Shown here: piece after piece, positions 26,568 to 37,650 of the stretch
Position numbering within the stretch: position 1 is the first letter of the stretch
How the letters are laid out: every line of letters starts with the position of its first letter
Assembly (NCBI RefSeq): GCF_019925205.1
Contig: NC_083566.1
Location: 23,374,001 to 23,438,000, forward strand
DNA length: 64,000 nucleotides
Source of the DNA: Metopolophium dirhodum
Lineage: Eukaryota > Arthropoda > Insecta > Hemiptera > Aphididae
Direction: 5' to 3'
Made by a program: the position numbers and the translations under genes
The notes under the pieces: generated by a model
The model's database searches: none
What the model was told of the DNA's origin: nothing
The model's input: only the letters and a program-made list of their open reading frames with translations

Positions 26568-27264
26568 AAAAACTATTAAATAAAAGTATGTTTACATTAT
26601 GCTGTATATACGTTTTTACAAGTTATGAATGTATGAATAGTTTTTATATGAAAAAAAAGTACAAACATATAATAAATACGACCGGATGGTAATAAAACTA
26701 AAGCTTTACGAGGGAAGTTTCTTTGTACTATACACAGAAAAAAAAACAACTCCGAAAATAATAACGTATTACAACCTGTGGTGACGAAAATCGAAGTCCC
26801 TTATCCGTGTAATTTTTCCCTAGTTTATGTTTTTATTTCTACACTCCTCTACCTGTTTCCAGATGAAAATACTGCTCCACCCAGTTTTACTATGTAATGA
26901 TAATGGACCGTGAGTAATACCGTGTGAACAACTACATACATTTACGGGAGGGTTTCACAGTGATGTTTGCCAAAAAAAAAATAAGAAGAAGAAAAAAGGA
27001 TACCCAATAATCCTAATGCTTGATTTTGTGTTTCGGTAACTTTTCACGTTTATCGCACCTAAATAAAAATATGCATTTTGGGCACGTTACTATAATATTA
27101 TGATGGGTGAATACTTATCGGCTTTCGCGATACCGGGTATATTAACATGTGCCATATTATTATTATTATAAAATGTTTTCATTATTATATCCATCACACA
27201 ATTGTTGTGCAGTTCAACAGTAATCTTTTGACAGTTGTAACAGTAAGTAAGTACAACACTATTC

Positions 27265-27666
27265 TAGCCCACAAATACAATTTTATTGACATTCATAGAA
27301 AAAAAATCTAAACAAATTGGAAACTGAAAATATTTGAAAAATGTTACTGTGTATAGAAATGCTAATATAAACAACTAGTGAAAATTACATGTATATACAG
27401 TAATTTGTTTTAGAGTTACACCATGCAAAAACCAAAACCATGTAAAAATTCCTGTTTTTCCTTAATTTGTATGTTGTTTTATACGGCGCTTTTGAAAACT
27501 ATTGGGCATTTTGACCTCCTAATGCAACAACTATATCCACTTTACCACCGAACAAGATACTGTTGAAGAAAATCAAAGCAGTTTTACTGCCCCAAACAGT
27601 GATGAGAGACAAAAAAAAAACACACATAATTTTAAAATCAATACATTCATTGCTTCGCTTAGAATC
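27265..27666 (+). repeat. Family A repeat, right-hand fragment
   Basis: It shares ACCAAAACCATGTAAAAATTCC, GATACTGTTGAAGAAAATC, TTTTACTGCCCC and the terminal ATACATTCATTGCTTCGCTTAGAATC (ending 27666) with the copy at 41191-42072. The left end is lost. Confidence 0.7.
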
Positions 27667-28156
27667 TTTGTGGTTTTATACTATCGACAAAATTACTTAA
27701 TATATATTACTAAATGGATAAATGTATATTTTAAAACACTTGATAAAAATGTTGTACATTGAGATGTAAAAAAAATTAAGTTTTTATAAGACAGGTCCAA
27801 ACGTCCAATAGGTAGGTACAACCTAACCTATTACATGGGCATCCAGCTAAATCGGAAAACAATACAATATCCCAAACATGAAACAACTAATACAATAAAT
27901 TAAGGGGACCGCAAAATGTTTGGGAACTACTAATCTCTTGAAGATATTTTATGCATAGGTACTCCATAATCTCAATTGGACGACTATATACAATTATTGA
28001 AAAATGTATTATTGCTTAACATTGGTATACGATTTGTAGTTGCCAATGAGTTTTGAACGTATTCGTCACGCTCGGTTCTATACATGCCCTTCTTAAAAAT
28101 AGCGTATAGTTAAATAATATCATGCGCGAATCGTCGTTATTTTTATAATATAATAC

Positions 28157-28605
28157 CAGCTGATCCCGTGCACTTCGTTGTGCGTAAAAATTTACAACTC
28201 TTAAAAAAAATGTGATTATTCAACTCCTTTTTGGTGTAACTCGCTGCAGTTTGGCGAAAATTATATTTGATGCATGCTTGTACCTGATTCGACCAATTAA
28301 CCAATGGCAACCAATAAAATAATAAATACTAATTTCTACTAATTATTTCTCTTATATAAACAATAGCAACTATTTATAAACAAAAATTTCTATCGTAAGT
28401 CTCAAAATCCCTGTTTGAGCCCCCTTCTGGGTTGGACCTACCGGGTCCAATTGTGAATCTAATCATCCTGGAAAACACTCAAACACACACAAAATGTTTT
28501 ATCGAAATCGGTCTAGCCGTTTAGGAATGCATATATTGTTGTTTGCCTATGTTAAGGACACACGGACGGACAAACATTAATTTATATGTAATAATATATA
28601 AATTA
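28157..28605 (+). mobile_element. RTE-like or SINE-like interspersed repeat
   Basis: It starts with CAGCTGATCCCGTGCACTTC. It ends with TTTATCGAAATCGGTCTAGC, CGTTTAGGA and ACACGGACGGACAAACATT, then a TATATA-rich tail. This 3' word series recurs widely in arthropod genomes at RTE-type LINE and LINE-derived SINE 3' ends; I rely on recall for that. There is no open frame of length. Exact borders are uncertain. Confidence 0.5.
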
Positions 28606-28982
28606 CAATAGTATATTCTTATCAAAATAAGCAGTTTATTATTCTTTCTTATTACGATTTATGTACCTACGCATAAAATCGTACTGTATTGTTTTAGCTA
28701 AAGAGGTCACTGACTGCTGTTCATTTTTATATTATACCTACTGTGTTATTAAAATAACATTTTATTTGTAATTATTTGTGCAACAGTACAATTTATTTAT
28801 TATTTGCTGTGGCAAACTTTATAATCATAAATGTTTTGTGTGTGTTAAAATATTCATATAGGTTTTAGGTCAGTGGCTGACCAGTTTGTCCACTCAAATA
28901 TCATGAGTACCTACCTACCATATTATTTAATGTACAATAAATTGTCAAACATCCACCTTAATGTATTTATTATTGCTGAGCC

Positions 28983-29022
<40 letters not shown>

Positions 29023-29025
29023 CAT
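28983..29025. repeat. (TTA)n microsatellite
   Basis: About fourteen consecutive TTA/ATT units. The poly-Tyr run in the open frame at 28873-29079 is a by-product. Confidence 0.95.
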
Positions 29026-29820
29026 CAATTTTATTACATTGTTTCTATGAAACAATCTTATTTATTATTATATTTGTGAATTAAGTGCTGATAATATAGA
29101 AACATATCAATAAACTTACCATTATACCTATTTCAAAAATGAATATACAGGGTGATTCACTAATCATTTTCACACTCATGTTTTCATTTAATAATGAAAT
29201 TATTGAAAATCTGATTTTTGGAATTTTTAAATATACATGAAGGCCATATTTTAAACATTTTGGGATCCCTTTAATAATTCGATTTTTTTTTAAATTCTAT
29301 TCTCTAAATTATGTAAAGAATAATGTTATGGAACTTTTTAATGGACGAAAATAAAAATTCAAACGAGTAGTTTTTTAATTAGTGAAATGTTTATATTAAA
29401 GATAATAGTCCTTACAAATTGTTTTAAAATAGTATAGAATAAAATATGTAATATCTGACAAATAACTACAACCTAAGTTTAATTATATTTATATGTTGTT
29501 GATGTAAATAATTGGTTATACCAACCTATGCAAGTTCAATAGTTAGAAACTTAGAACTACTAATGCAATCTATACAGAAAAAATCAAGAGTATTGTTTAA
29601 ATGTCGTGGTAAAATGGATGGTTCGGTTTTCAAAACGATGTTAAAAATAGTATGACATATTATTCGAGAGAAATTTTTCCAGAAGAAACTGAATCCTTAT
29701 TGGACTGTTTCAACAGTATATACATAGGAGATATGTTAATGGCAAGTCTAGACAAATAAGAATCATAGTTAACAAAAAAGTACTTGGAAAGTGCCCACCT
29801 CTTTTTTTACGCATAATTTG

Positions 29821-30188
29821 TTCACGAGGCAACTTTAAACGGTAAAGTTCATACTAATAATTCAAAAGAAGGAAGGATACATAGTTTTAGTAAATTGGTA
29901 AAGCAATCACATCAGACAGTTGGGATTCTTGTTCAAAAAATAAGAATGGATGCATCTGAGCAGCTGATGAAACAAACTTACTCAAGCACCACTTTGAGTG
30001 CCACAAAAAAAGTTACAAACCTGGCTATAAACATTAAACAATTACCAAATAAATTATACTATGGTTATAAAAATGGCACTAGTAATTTTGAAAACTTTTT
30101 GACTGCTACTATTCGACGTTACTACCAATATCTCATTGCACATTATGACATTTTCATTTGCAATACGATATCGATGATAATGATATAA
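29821..30188 (+). pseudogene. Mutator-like (MULE) transposase remnant
   Basis: One frame reads EATLNGKVHTNNSKEG, then FSKLVKQSHQTVGILVQKI, then MDASEQLMKQ. This follows the C-terminal pattern of insect FLYWCH-associated MULE transposases, in which TNN.EGWH is followed by F.KLV...H...W and an acidic helix. The conserved Trp and His after EG are replaced here (EGRIH). Upstream, 29640-29760 shows further MULE-like pieces (EETESLLDCFNSIYIGD) in other frames with stops, so the gene is broken. The frame ends at 30188 with no matching terminal repeats found nearby. The superfamily call rests on recalled motif order. Confidence 0.45.
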
Positions 30189-30975
30189 AATGGTGTTATA
30201 TCCCTAGTAAGAGTGAAGGTTTGATTACTAATAGCTATATAAGTATGTATATATCAAAAAATAAGACATACAATATCATTAAAATATATGATTATTTTCC
30301 CTTTAGGTTCTTTTTAATTTATTTTTATTTCCTGTCATGGTGTATCCCCAGCTACCAAAATCTTGTTGCACTCAATAATTATGGTGGAACAGATTGACCT
30401 TTACAACTGTTTACTTCTGAATGATAAACAATAAATTAGTAAATTCGCAACTAAGCAATTCTTATTGTTAAAGTAATTCACACAAAAGTTTGATTTTTTA
30501 AAAATCAACTTTGTATTAAACCATTTGTTTTAAACGTGAAATATCATCTTCCATGTTATAAAAAAATTATCCACCATCAACGTATAGGTATGTGTTTTTA
30601 ATATTATAAATATTACGTACATGCAAACATGATACATATCCACATGTATCTATATAATAATATTAAACTACGTTTTGCGTATGATGCGTTATAAACAATG
30701 CGGACTATCCGGGTATTGTTTACCCAATACTAAGCATTCTCTGGATAAAACAGATTTAAAATATAGACAATGTTAATATTAACACTCAGTTTGAACCATT
30801 TAGATTCACTAGATATTCTAATACACTCTACGGTTATTACAGTGAACAATGTTTAACGTCAGTTGTGCAGGAAACATTTTTCACGTTAATGGGTATTGGG
30901 TATGGGGATGAAGATCATTAAATAAATATGTTTTTAATGTTGATATAATTTTAACATTTATATAACTTAAGTTAA

Positions 30976-31131
30976 GTAATAATAATTTCTTTATTGTTCA
31001 ACCCAAATAGTATATTTACAATCTATAATATTTTGTATCCAATAAGTAAATTTGGTAGTATAAAATTAATAACAACATGAAATCACATGAAGAGGAAGGC
31101 CCACCATTGTGAAACCCTCTGACTTGAGGGA
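30976..31131 (-). mobile_element. 5'-truncated LINE 3' end (probable Jockey-like)
   Basis: On the minus strand this reads CCCTCAAGTCAGAGGGTTTC, then GGCCTTCCTCTTCATGTG, then a short 3' region with GAACAATAAAGAAATTATT and an ATTATTATTAC end. This is the look of a LINE 3' untranslated tail with a polyadenylation signal. There is no coding sequence left. The clade assignment is weak. Confidence 0.4.
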
Positions 31132-32118
31132 ATTTATTTACTTATAAAATTATATTAAACATAAATTATGGCAACCCGTATATCTAGAGTGTAATAATAT
31201 AAAATGTGTAACAATACTTCAATAGTGCACAAAGAACAATCTATAAAGAACGTTCTATAAATTCATAATCGAGACTGAACTACTGGAGTACCAATTTATT
31301 GTATTGTACACTGATTGGATTTTTTGATTCCTTAATAATTCGATTATACTAAGTATTATTATAATATTAATCAGAAAATCTATGGGTACCAATAATATTT
31401 TTTGCACACATTCCTATAACGTCCGAATGTCAAGTACATCCAAAAAACATTTGATGTAAAATAACTGTAAGTTTTAATTTAGTATATAGGATCAATATTA
31501 TACTTAAAAGAAGATGTACATTTAAACAACAATACTAGCAGTGTTATTTTCACAATAAACATTAATTGTATAAATCATATAACCTGTAGTTCGTAAATAA
31601 TTAACGAGTTAAGCGATTTTATACAATCAGATATAGTAGTGTATTATAGTACTATTGAGAATATTAATATAGTCGTTAAAAATATTCTATACCTACTCCT
31701 CGTTTTATTGTATCACCCAAAATGTACATGAGTACATCTCGTTAACGAAAATTGTATGTATAAGGATGTTATTTGGAAATTCGCGGCTAACCTGGAACGT
31801 TCACAGTTTCCTACAAATATTATTTTATATAATATAATGGCTCCTGAAGAATACTATAAGGAATGTCAAGCATAATATTATGAAGTAAACATTTTTTTTT
31901 AAATTGAGCATTGAATAAAGTTCATCATGTAATTGAAAGTTGAAACGTAACAAACATAACCACTGAAGCAGTTATTTACGAAGTTACATACTTAATGTAT
32001 TCACTACCAATTCGTATATTGCAGTATATAGTTTAAATGTTTAGATTTCGCGTGGGTGTATAATAAAACCAAAAAGTACCTAACCATAAGCCCCCCCCCC
32101 CCAAAAAAAAAGGGTAAC
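31132..32118. other. Non-coding stretch before the LTR elements
   Basis: No gene was recognised. A C-run followed by an A-run (about 32089-32110) lies just outside the BEL LTR. Confidence 0.6.
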
Positions 32119-32491
32119 TGATGAGTCGTGTATTGTAATAATTACTCGCCTACAGATATAGGTTATTAATAATAATAAATAATTAACAACTTCGGCGAGT
32201 TTTCAATCTTAAAAAAATGGACTGTATTAAAATTATATACACCACACAACATAAAATAAATATAAATAATAATTAGCATCCGTATAATACATATGTGAGG
32301 GATGTAGGCGCCCACCTACTATATAATATAATATTGAACCGATTGCTCGATATTCGAGACAATATATAATAATAATACAAAACGCCGCGAAGGCAATATA
32401 AAAAAAATAAAAACAAAATACCAAACAATGATATGGTATCATAAACAATGATTTGTTGATATACAATCAATGATAATAAAAGCGCGTATCA
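32119..32491 (-). repeat. BEL element 3' LTR
   Basis: Equal in length (373 bp) to the copy at 35528-35900, with TG...CA ends. Both LTRs hold a 77-residue hydrophobic open frame on the minus strand; it follows from the AT-rich LTR sequence and is not called a gene. Confidence 0.9.
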
Positions 32492-32905
32492 TACCGCGTT
32501 ACCGATTGTTGCCGCCAACCGCTCGACTATCCTTAAGACCAAACCTCCATGACGCCTGCTTGCCCGTTCTGATCCCGCGATCCACGTTGATGGCTGTTGG
32601 TGCTAGGCGAAATATCCTGGTCGCACCCTCGCGCGATCACTGCTGGATACAATATGGCATACTACCGCATTGCCCGATACTGCTTTAAGTACCCGCGTAC
32701 TTCAAACAGTTATATTGATAATTTATAATAATAACCGAGTCGCCCGTTCGCACTCACGACGTTACACAAAATTATATGCCACCGATGGCAAATGCACTGC
32801 ACCGTATTGATTCCGTAATCAAAATATGTCGAAAGGCGACGCGACGTGTAAATATGTTACGGACCGCGACTACGACAACGGCGGTGGGCACGGAACGACG
32901 ACTGA

Positions 32906-33440
32906 CTACAGCAAGACCAGACCTAGAGCGCCAATTGGGTCGTACAGCTGTGCAATGGTAGATAACACAGTCCTTTTGGTTATCGATCCTTCGTCAGTGT
33001 TTCCGTGATATCCAAAGGCATCGGTTGTGGGATCCCAATGCACTCCTAACACTTTCAACGCCATGTCTTCAGTTGGTGTGAAATTCGGTTCTATTGCATG
33101 ATCCTCGACCGGTTTCATATGACCTAAAGTTAGGTAATTATCCATGAACTTACGATAGACGGTGTATAACTCCGAATCTTTAGCTACTCGTCGTTCGAGA
33201 TTGTATAGACGGTTCAACGCTAAACGGCGTGATGAGCCTAAATCTTCCGGGCTCCCGCCCTGACCTTCCGCCGTTGGAATAGTCAATGGTTCCGCTAGAG
33301 CACGCACAGTCGATCGGAACGGCAGTGACACCACAAACCGTCCAGACGCGTCTTTGGTTGTTGACTTCTGGAACCATACCTCACATTCTTCATCCTCTGT
33401 TGTCAGGATATCTGGCATATTTAGTTCTTCCGCAGTCCAA
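32906..33440 (-). pseudogene. BEL/Pao pol fragment with RT core deleted
   Basis: The frame starts with FWTAEELNMPDILTTEDEEC, a conserved Pao-family segment before the RT, and continues with SLPFR and LTLGHMKPVE. It then jumps directly to FTPTEDMALKVLGVHWDP and RTVLSTIAQLYDPIGALG, which belong to the region after the RT palm. The intervening residues, including the YVDD catalytic box and several hundred amino acids, are missing, yet the frame stays open across the junction. The frame is shifted relative to the protease frame upstream (near 33430). The usual RNase H and integrase regions that should follow are absent before the 3' LTR. Confidence 0.85.
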
Positions 33441-34333
33441 AATTTCTATATTAAATGTTCGAAATCCTGGAGTCGATGTAGCCGATAGTGCGACCATAGG
33501 TGGTGTTGGTGATTCATCCAATGCTCCCACCACAATCCATCCGAGCTGAGTGTTCATAGCGGACGGCAAACCCGTACTATGAATAATATCTGCCCTGGAT
33601 TGTAACATGTGTGGGTATACGTCACTTCCTATCAACATGTCGATCGGCCCAGGTATGTCAAATTCCGGATCCGCTAACACCAAGTGGTGATATCGCTAAC
33701 GTACCGCAGCAGGTAGTCTATCACTAGGTAGTTGCATTGTTATATGCGTAAGAATAATGACGTTCGAAGCACAGAATTGCGGACCTTCTGCATGAAGTGG
33801 AATGAACTGACATTGAGTGACCCCTTTGACTTTAGTCACTGGTTGTTGCGACAGTCCTGACACTTCTATTCTGCTTGTAATACGCTTTAATCCTAGCCGA
33901 GTGGCACATTCTGACGTGATCGCAGAAACTTGGGAACCACTGTCTAACAGAACTCGTGCAGTCTGCAATTTTCCCAAGCTATCGCGAACGCGCACAATAG
34001 CTGTGCCTAAAATCACCGTGGTTTCTGTACGCGCAGTACCCGAGAACTTAGCTGTACTGTCGGTAGCATTCGTCTTGGTTTCTCCTGACTCCGTACTGTC
34101 CGTCGAGCCTTCAGCGTCACCGGACGCTGCCGGCTTCACCATGTCCAGATGTAATAGCGTACTGTGCTTGCCGCTACAGCTTCGACATTTGAACGTAGAT
34201 GTGCATGACTTAGCTGGGTGTCCTGACTTCAAACAAATAAAACACACACTGTTGTTGCTTACAAACTTTCTTCTTGCCGCAACTGATTTTTGTTTAAATG
34301 CAAAACAACGATATAGTGGGTGATCTTGTTCAC
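33441..34333 (-). pseudogene. BEL/Pao zinc knuckles and aspartic protease
   Basis: At the start lies a row of zinc knuckles: the end of one (CEQDHPLYRC), then CFICLKSGHPAKSC (C-x2-C-x4-H-x4-C) and CRSCSGKHSTLLH. After an acidic Ser/Thr linker comes the protease core RVLLDSGSQVSAI with catalytic Asp in DSG, then a DUF1758-like segment. After an in-frame stop at about 33696-33698, the same frame continues as LADPEFDIPGPIDMLIGSDV and LPSAMNTQLGWIVVGAL, the usual post-protease block of Pao elements. One stop and one downstream frameshift make this a pseudogene. Confidence 0.85.
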
Positions 34334-35360
34334 AAAAAAATTCACTTTATGCCATTCGAAGACGCGGCTAATGAATGCTTCACCGGTGCACTACCCTTGC
34401 CCTTCTTAGCCGCACTTTTAACATTTTGCACTACCCTTTCTGCAATAGTCCCGATGTTTTCAAATATCTTACATCGTTGTGAAACAAAATCCAACAGGTT
34501 GTCCAATGATGGTATTTCTGACTGCGGTATACTAGCTTCGTATAGTCTTCTGGTTTCGACATTGAGCACCCGCGCACCGATATAAAATAGTAGAAATCCA
34601 GAAATATCGTCTACGCCTAACGCCTTGATAGCGGAACGTATTGACAAAAGTAGCGGGCGCCGCCGTAGACTCTTTTTTGAGAGGGGAGAACGCCAATAAT
34701 CGATCAATATGGGCCGTCGCTAGTAATCGATTATTTTCAAACGATTTATGAAGAACATTCCACGCGATGTTGTAATTGGTGAAGTTAATGGAATAGACTT
34801 GATAACTGCCAAAGCCGGACCAACTAATGATGATTTCAACACATGAAATCGCTCAATGTCCAAATAGTGCTGGTTGTTGTGCACAAGTGAACAAAATATA
34901 TCACGAAAAGAGCACCATTGGACTACGTCACCATCAAATTTTGGCAACTCAATTTTGGGCAAACCTATGTTGGTACCTGAAAAGGCTCCGCTCTCTTGAC
35001 GCGGAATTCGATTTGTTATACCCGACGTTGGTCAAATTGTTTCAGAAATCAACGTCCAACTACTTCCTCCACCTCGTCCGTAATTAACAAGTCCGTGTCA
35101 TTAAAATCGTCCTGTAATCCCGAATCCAACATAATATTCAAAACTTCTTGTTGCTGTACCTATAACTGATTGACGTATTTGTCGAGTGATAAGTAACGTG
35201 CCATAAACGAAGAATGTTTTTCAACCTCCGTTCGCGCCTCTTGTGCCAATGTATCTAAAATCCGAATTTTTCGTAACGTCATATCACGAGCAGCACGTGA
35301 ACGTAATAACATGCTCGGCTCCGAAGTTACCGAAACTGATTTGCGTTTTGGACTACCCAT
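34334..35360 (-). pseudogene. BEL/Pao gag, broken
   Basis: The probable start is ATG at 35358-35360 (MGSPKRKSVSV), followed by a basic N-terminus and SFMARYLSLDKYVNQL. In-frame stops occur near 35160 and 35045. The capsid part continues as MPKIELPKFDGDVVQWCSFR and ERFHVLKSSLVGPALAVI, the most recognisable Pao-gag segment. After a frameshift at about 34720-34740 it continues as IKALGVDDISGFLLFYIGAR and SLDNLLDFVSQRCKI. A further indel in an A/T run (34334-34340) separates this from the zinc knuckles; the first knuckle straddles it. Gag would form the retrotransposon particle in the cytoplasm, but here it is non-functional. Confidence 0.85.
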
Positions 35361-35527
35361 AATAAAGGTACCTATAGGAGGATGTCGGGAATAATCTAAA
35401 TAATAATAATAATCCAGCAACAATACCTGCTTACGTGATATCTAAATACAATAAGTACGTAATAATATTAAATATAAGTATTTAGATATACAATATTTAC
35501 TAATTCTATCCGGCCCGAAAGACAAAA

Positions 35528-35900
35528 TGATGTGTCGTGTATTGTAATAATTACTAGCCTACAGATATAGGTTATTAATAATAATAAATAATTAACAACT
35601 TCGGCGAGTATTCAATCTTAAAAAAATGGACTATATTAAAATTATATACACCACACAACATAAAATAAATATAAATAATAATTAGCATCCGTATAATACA
35701 TATGTGAGGGATGTAGGCGCCCACTTACTATATAATATAATATTGAACCGATTGCTCGATGTTCGAGACAACATATAATAATAATACAAAACGTCGCGAA
35801 GGCAATATAAAAAAAATAAAAACAAAATACCAAACAATGATATGGTATCATAGACAATGATTTGTTGATATACAATCAATGATAATAAAAGCGCGTATCA
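35528..35900 (-). repeat. BEL element 5' LTR
   Basis: Partner of 32119-32491. On the minus strand it starts TGATACGCGC and ends CGACACATCA. It lies 22 bp from the start of the Gypsy element. Confidence 0.9.
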
Positions 35901-35922
35901 CTGTCGTACAATAATATGGTAT

Positions 35923-36346
35923 TGTGGCGAACCGCCGCCATATAACTACCTCCCAGCGTCGATCATCATGTAAACGGTTGGTCACAATGATTCCCGGCAG
36001 ACGGCGATTACCGTGACTCGGCGGCCGCCTGTCTCGGCCTCTTCACCCAGTTCAGTTTTCGTCCTTACGTAACGCATCACCCTACGCTCTCGCTCTCTGC
36101 CACCGACTCTCATCTTTCTCGTAATATACCCCGTAACAAGTTCATCGTGACCGACCGCCACTTTTCTTGTCGCACTCGACTCAACGTCGCGACGTACTGT
36201 AAATCTCGACCGACCTCTCATCAAAATAAAAAGTAATTTATTCCAAATCAAACGTTTGTCGTTTTTTCTTAGAGTTAAGTTCGTCGTGGTTACGCAAGTA
36301 GCGACGACGTTGGAGGTTCTCTACTGATAATACGAGAACTTCCACA
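35923..36346 (+). repeat. Gypsy 5' LTR
   Basis: It begins TGTGG and ends CCACA, a 5-bp inverted terminal pair, immediately before the primer site. It aligns over 35923-36332 with the 3' LTR. Confidence 0.85.
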
Positions 36347-36347
36347 T

Positions 36348-36362
36348 TGGTGACCTCACAAG
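36348..36362 (+). promoter_or_regulatory. tRNA primer-binding site
   Basis: TGGTGACCTCACAAG begins one base after the LTR. Its first eight bases fit the complement of the tRNA-Trp 3' end used by CsRn1-type elements; the rest diverges. Confidence 0.7.
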
Positions 36363-36502
36363 TCGTAACACGCGCTAATAGCCACCCGTCTTAGCCGTCC
36401 CGAACGCGCACCAAGTACAATCAGACTCGCGTGGCCGTATCGCCGTGACCGCGGACACTAGTCCTGATCCTCCGCCCCGCGTATCACCTTGGATCGCTCG
36501 CC

Positions 36503-37324
36503 ATGGCCAACGAGCAGCAACAATCGGACCACAACTTGCAAATTGCCAACCCGCCCGTCAGTAACACGACCGCTTCACCCGCGATTGACGTGGTCGCCAA
36601 TTTTCGACTCTTGACATTTTGGAACCAGTCGCCCACGTTCTGGTTCAATCATGCTGAAGCTATGTTCGCGGCACAACGCATTACATCTAACGCGTCGAAA
36701 GTGCATTATGTCGTTGGAGCACTAGACCAGGCGACAATTCGAACCGTCGGCGACCTGCCCGGAATTTCGGCGTCGTATGAGGCAATACGCACGCGCCTCA
36801 CCGAAGCATTCGCAACGTCAAACGCTGCCAAGTACCGGGAACTGGTCCGACCGGGAGGTTTAGGCGACCGACGACCGTCACAACTGCTCCGCGACATGCG
36901 CGGCAACCTGCCGCTTGGCATAGGTGAAGAGGCGCTGAAGGAATTCTGGATGCAGAGACTGCCGTCAAGCATCAGAGTCGTCCTCATCAGTCTCGACGCC
37001 TCGCTTGACTCAATATCCGCACGTGCGGATCTCATCATGGACGCGTCCAACCCTTTAGACGTCGACGCGGTCAGCAGAGAGGCTGACACGGATCTCACCG
37101 GAACTGTTGCGGCACTGGCTAAGCAGGTGCAGGCGTTGACACAGCTGATCAGCTCGTCTGCAGAGCCGCAGCAACGACACTCATCACCGACTGACGTAGG
37201 ACAACTACCGTCGTCACAGAGGTGCTTCTATCACGAAACGTACGGCGCCAAGGCTCGAAAGTGCCGTCCGCCGTGTAATTTCCGTCCACGGGACAACAGC
37301 GACTCTGCTCCGGCGGAAAACTAA
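36503..37324 (+). CDS. gag: Gypsy CsRn1-type Gag
   Basis: An uninterrupted 273-residue frame starts at ATG in a good context (CGCCATGG). An opening FRLLTFWNQSPTFWFNHAEA segment, typical of CsRn1-type Gag, is followed by a helical capsid region. A CHCC box lies near the end: CFYHETYGAKARKCRPPC, giving C-x2-H-x9-C-x3-C instead of the CCHC knuckle. Gag assembles the cytoplasmic particle and binds element RNA. The frame ends GCG GAA AAC TAA. The protease frame is -1 relative to gag and already open here, so Gag-Pol would need -1 slippage, perhaps at the A-run beside the stop. This frame appears intact. Confidence 0.93.
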   Translation: MANEQQQSDHNLQIANPPVSNTTASPAIDVVANFRLLTFWNQSPTFWFNHAEAMFAAQRITSNASKVHYVVGALDQATIRTVGDLPGISASYEAIRTRLTEAFATSNAAKYRELVRPGGLGDRRPSQLLRDMRGNLPLGIGEEALKEFWMQRLPSSIRVVLISLDASLDSISARADLIMDASNPLDVDAVSREADTDLTGTVAALAKQVQALTQLISSSAEPQQRHSSPTDVGQLPSSQRCFYHETYGAKARKCRPPCNFRPRDNSDSAPAEN

Positions 37325-37650
37325 ACGGCGCGCACAGGTCACCTGCCCTGTACGTCGTAAATAACTCAACGCGGGTACACGTCAACGACATCCGCTCTGG
37401 CAAGCTGTTCCTTATCGACACCGGAGCCGAAATTTCGGTGATTCCGCCGTGTTTCGGTTTTCACCAACCATCGGACGTACACCTCACAGCTGCCAACAGA
37501 ACACGCATTAAAACCTTCGGCCCGAAGACGCTCAACCTCGACCTCGGGCTCTCGCGCACGTTTCCGTGGACCTTTGAGATGGCCGACGTCTCGCGGTCCA
37601 TCATCGGAGCCGACTTTCTCCGTTATTTCGGCCTCCTCGTCGACGTTTGA
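37324..37650 (+). pseudogene. Gypsy aspartic protease, cut off by a stop
   Basis: In the -1 frame relative to gag, SPALYVVNNSTRVHVNDIRS leads into LFLIDTGAEISVIPP, the retropepsin active site with catalytic Asp at 37417-37419. The second conserved part, RSIIGADFLRYFGLLVDV, is the hydrophobic block near the enzyme's C-terminus. A TGA at 37648-37650 then stops the frame, and the RT frame continues without shift directly after it. A CGA-to-TGA change would explain this. In the intact family the protease is part of one Pol precursor. Confidence 0.9.

Larger units (their letters stand above)
32119..35900 (-). mobile_element. BEL/Pao LTR retrotransposon, internally deleted
   Basis: Two direct repeats of 373 bp bound an internal region of about 3 kb coding on the minus strand in the order gag, zinc knuckles, aspartic protease, a short piece of reverse transcriptase, and the region after it. 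The RT catalytic core and the integrase are absent, so it cannot transpose alone. By eye the LTRs differ at about nine positions. The bases beside the two outer LTR ends (GTAAC on the left, CTGTC on the right) do not match, so no target duplication is visible. A tRNA primer site was not clear next to the 5' LTR. Confidence 0.9.

Noticed and set aside
28983..29025. CRISPR-like or other spaced repeat array
   Set aside because: It is a simple trinucleotide repeat without spacers; no CRISPR pattern exists anywhere in the window.
28873..29079. Open frame with a poly-Tyr run
   Set aside because: The run is a (TTA)n microsatellite read in one frame.
32233..32466. 77-residue hydrophobic frame found in both BEL LTRs
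   Set aside because: It is repeated only because LTRs are duplicated; the Ile/Tyr/Phe-rich content reflects AT-rich sequence and there is no known LTR-coded protein here.
35982..36251. 89-residue minus-strand frame in the Gypsy 5' LTR
   Set aside because: Arg-rich translation of LTR antisense; the equivalent place in the 3' LTR does not support a conserved product.
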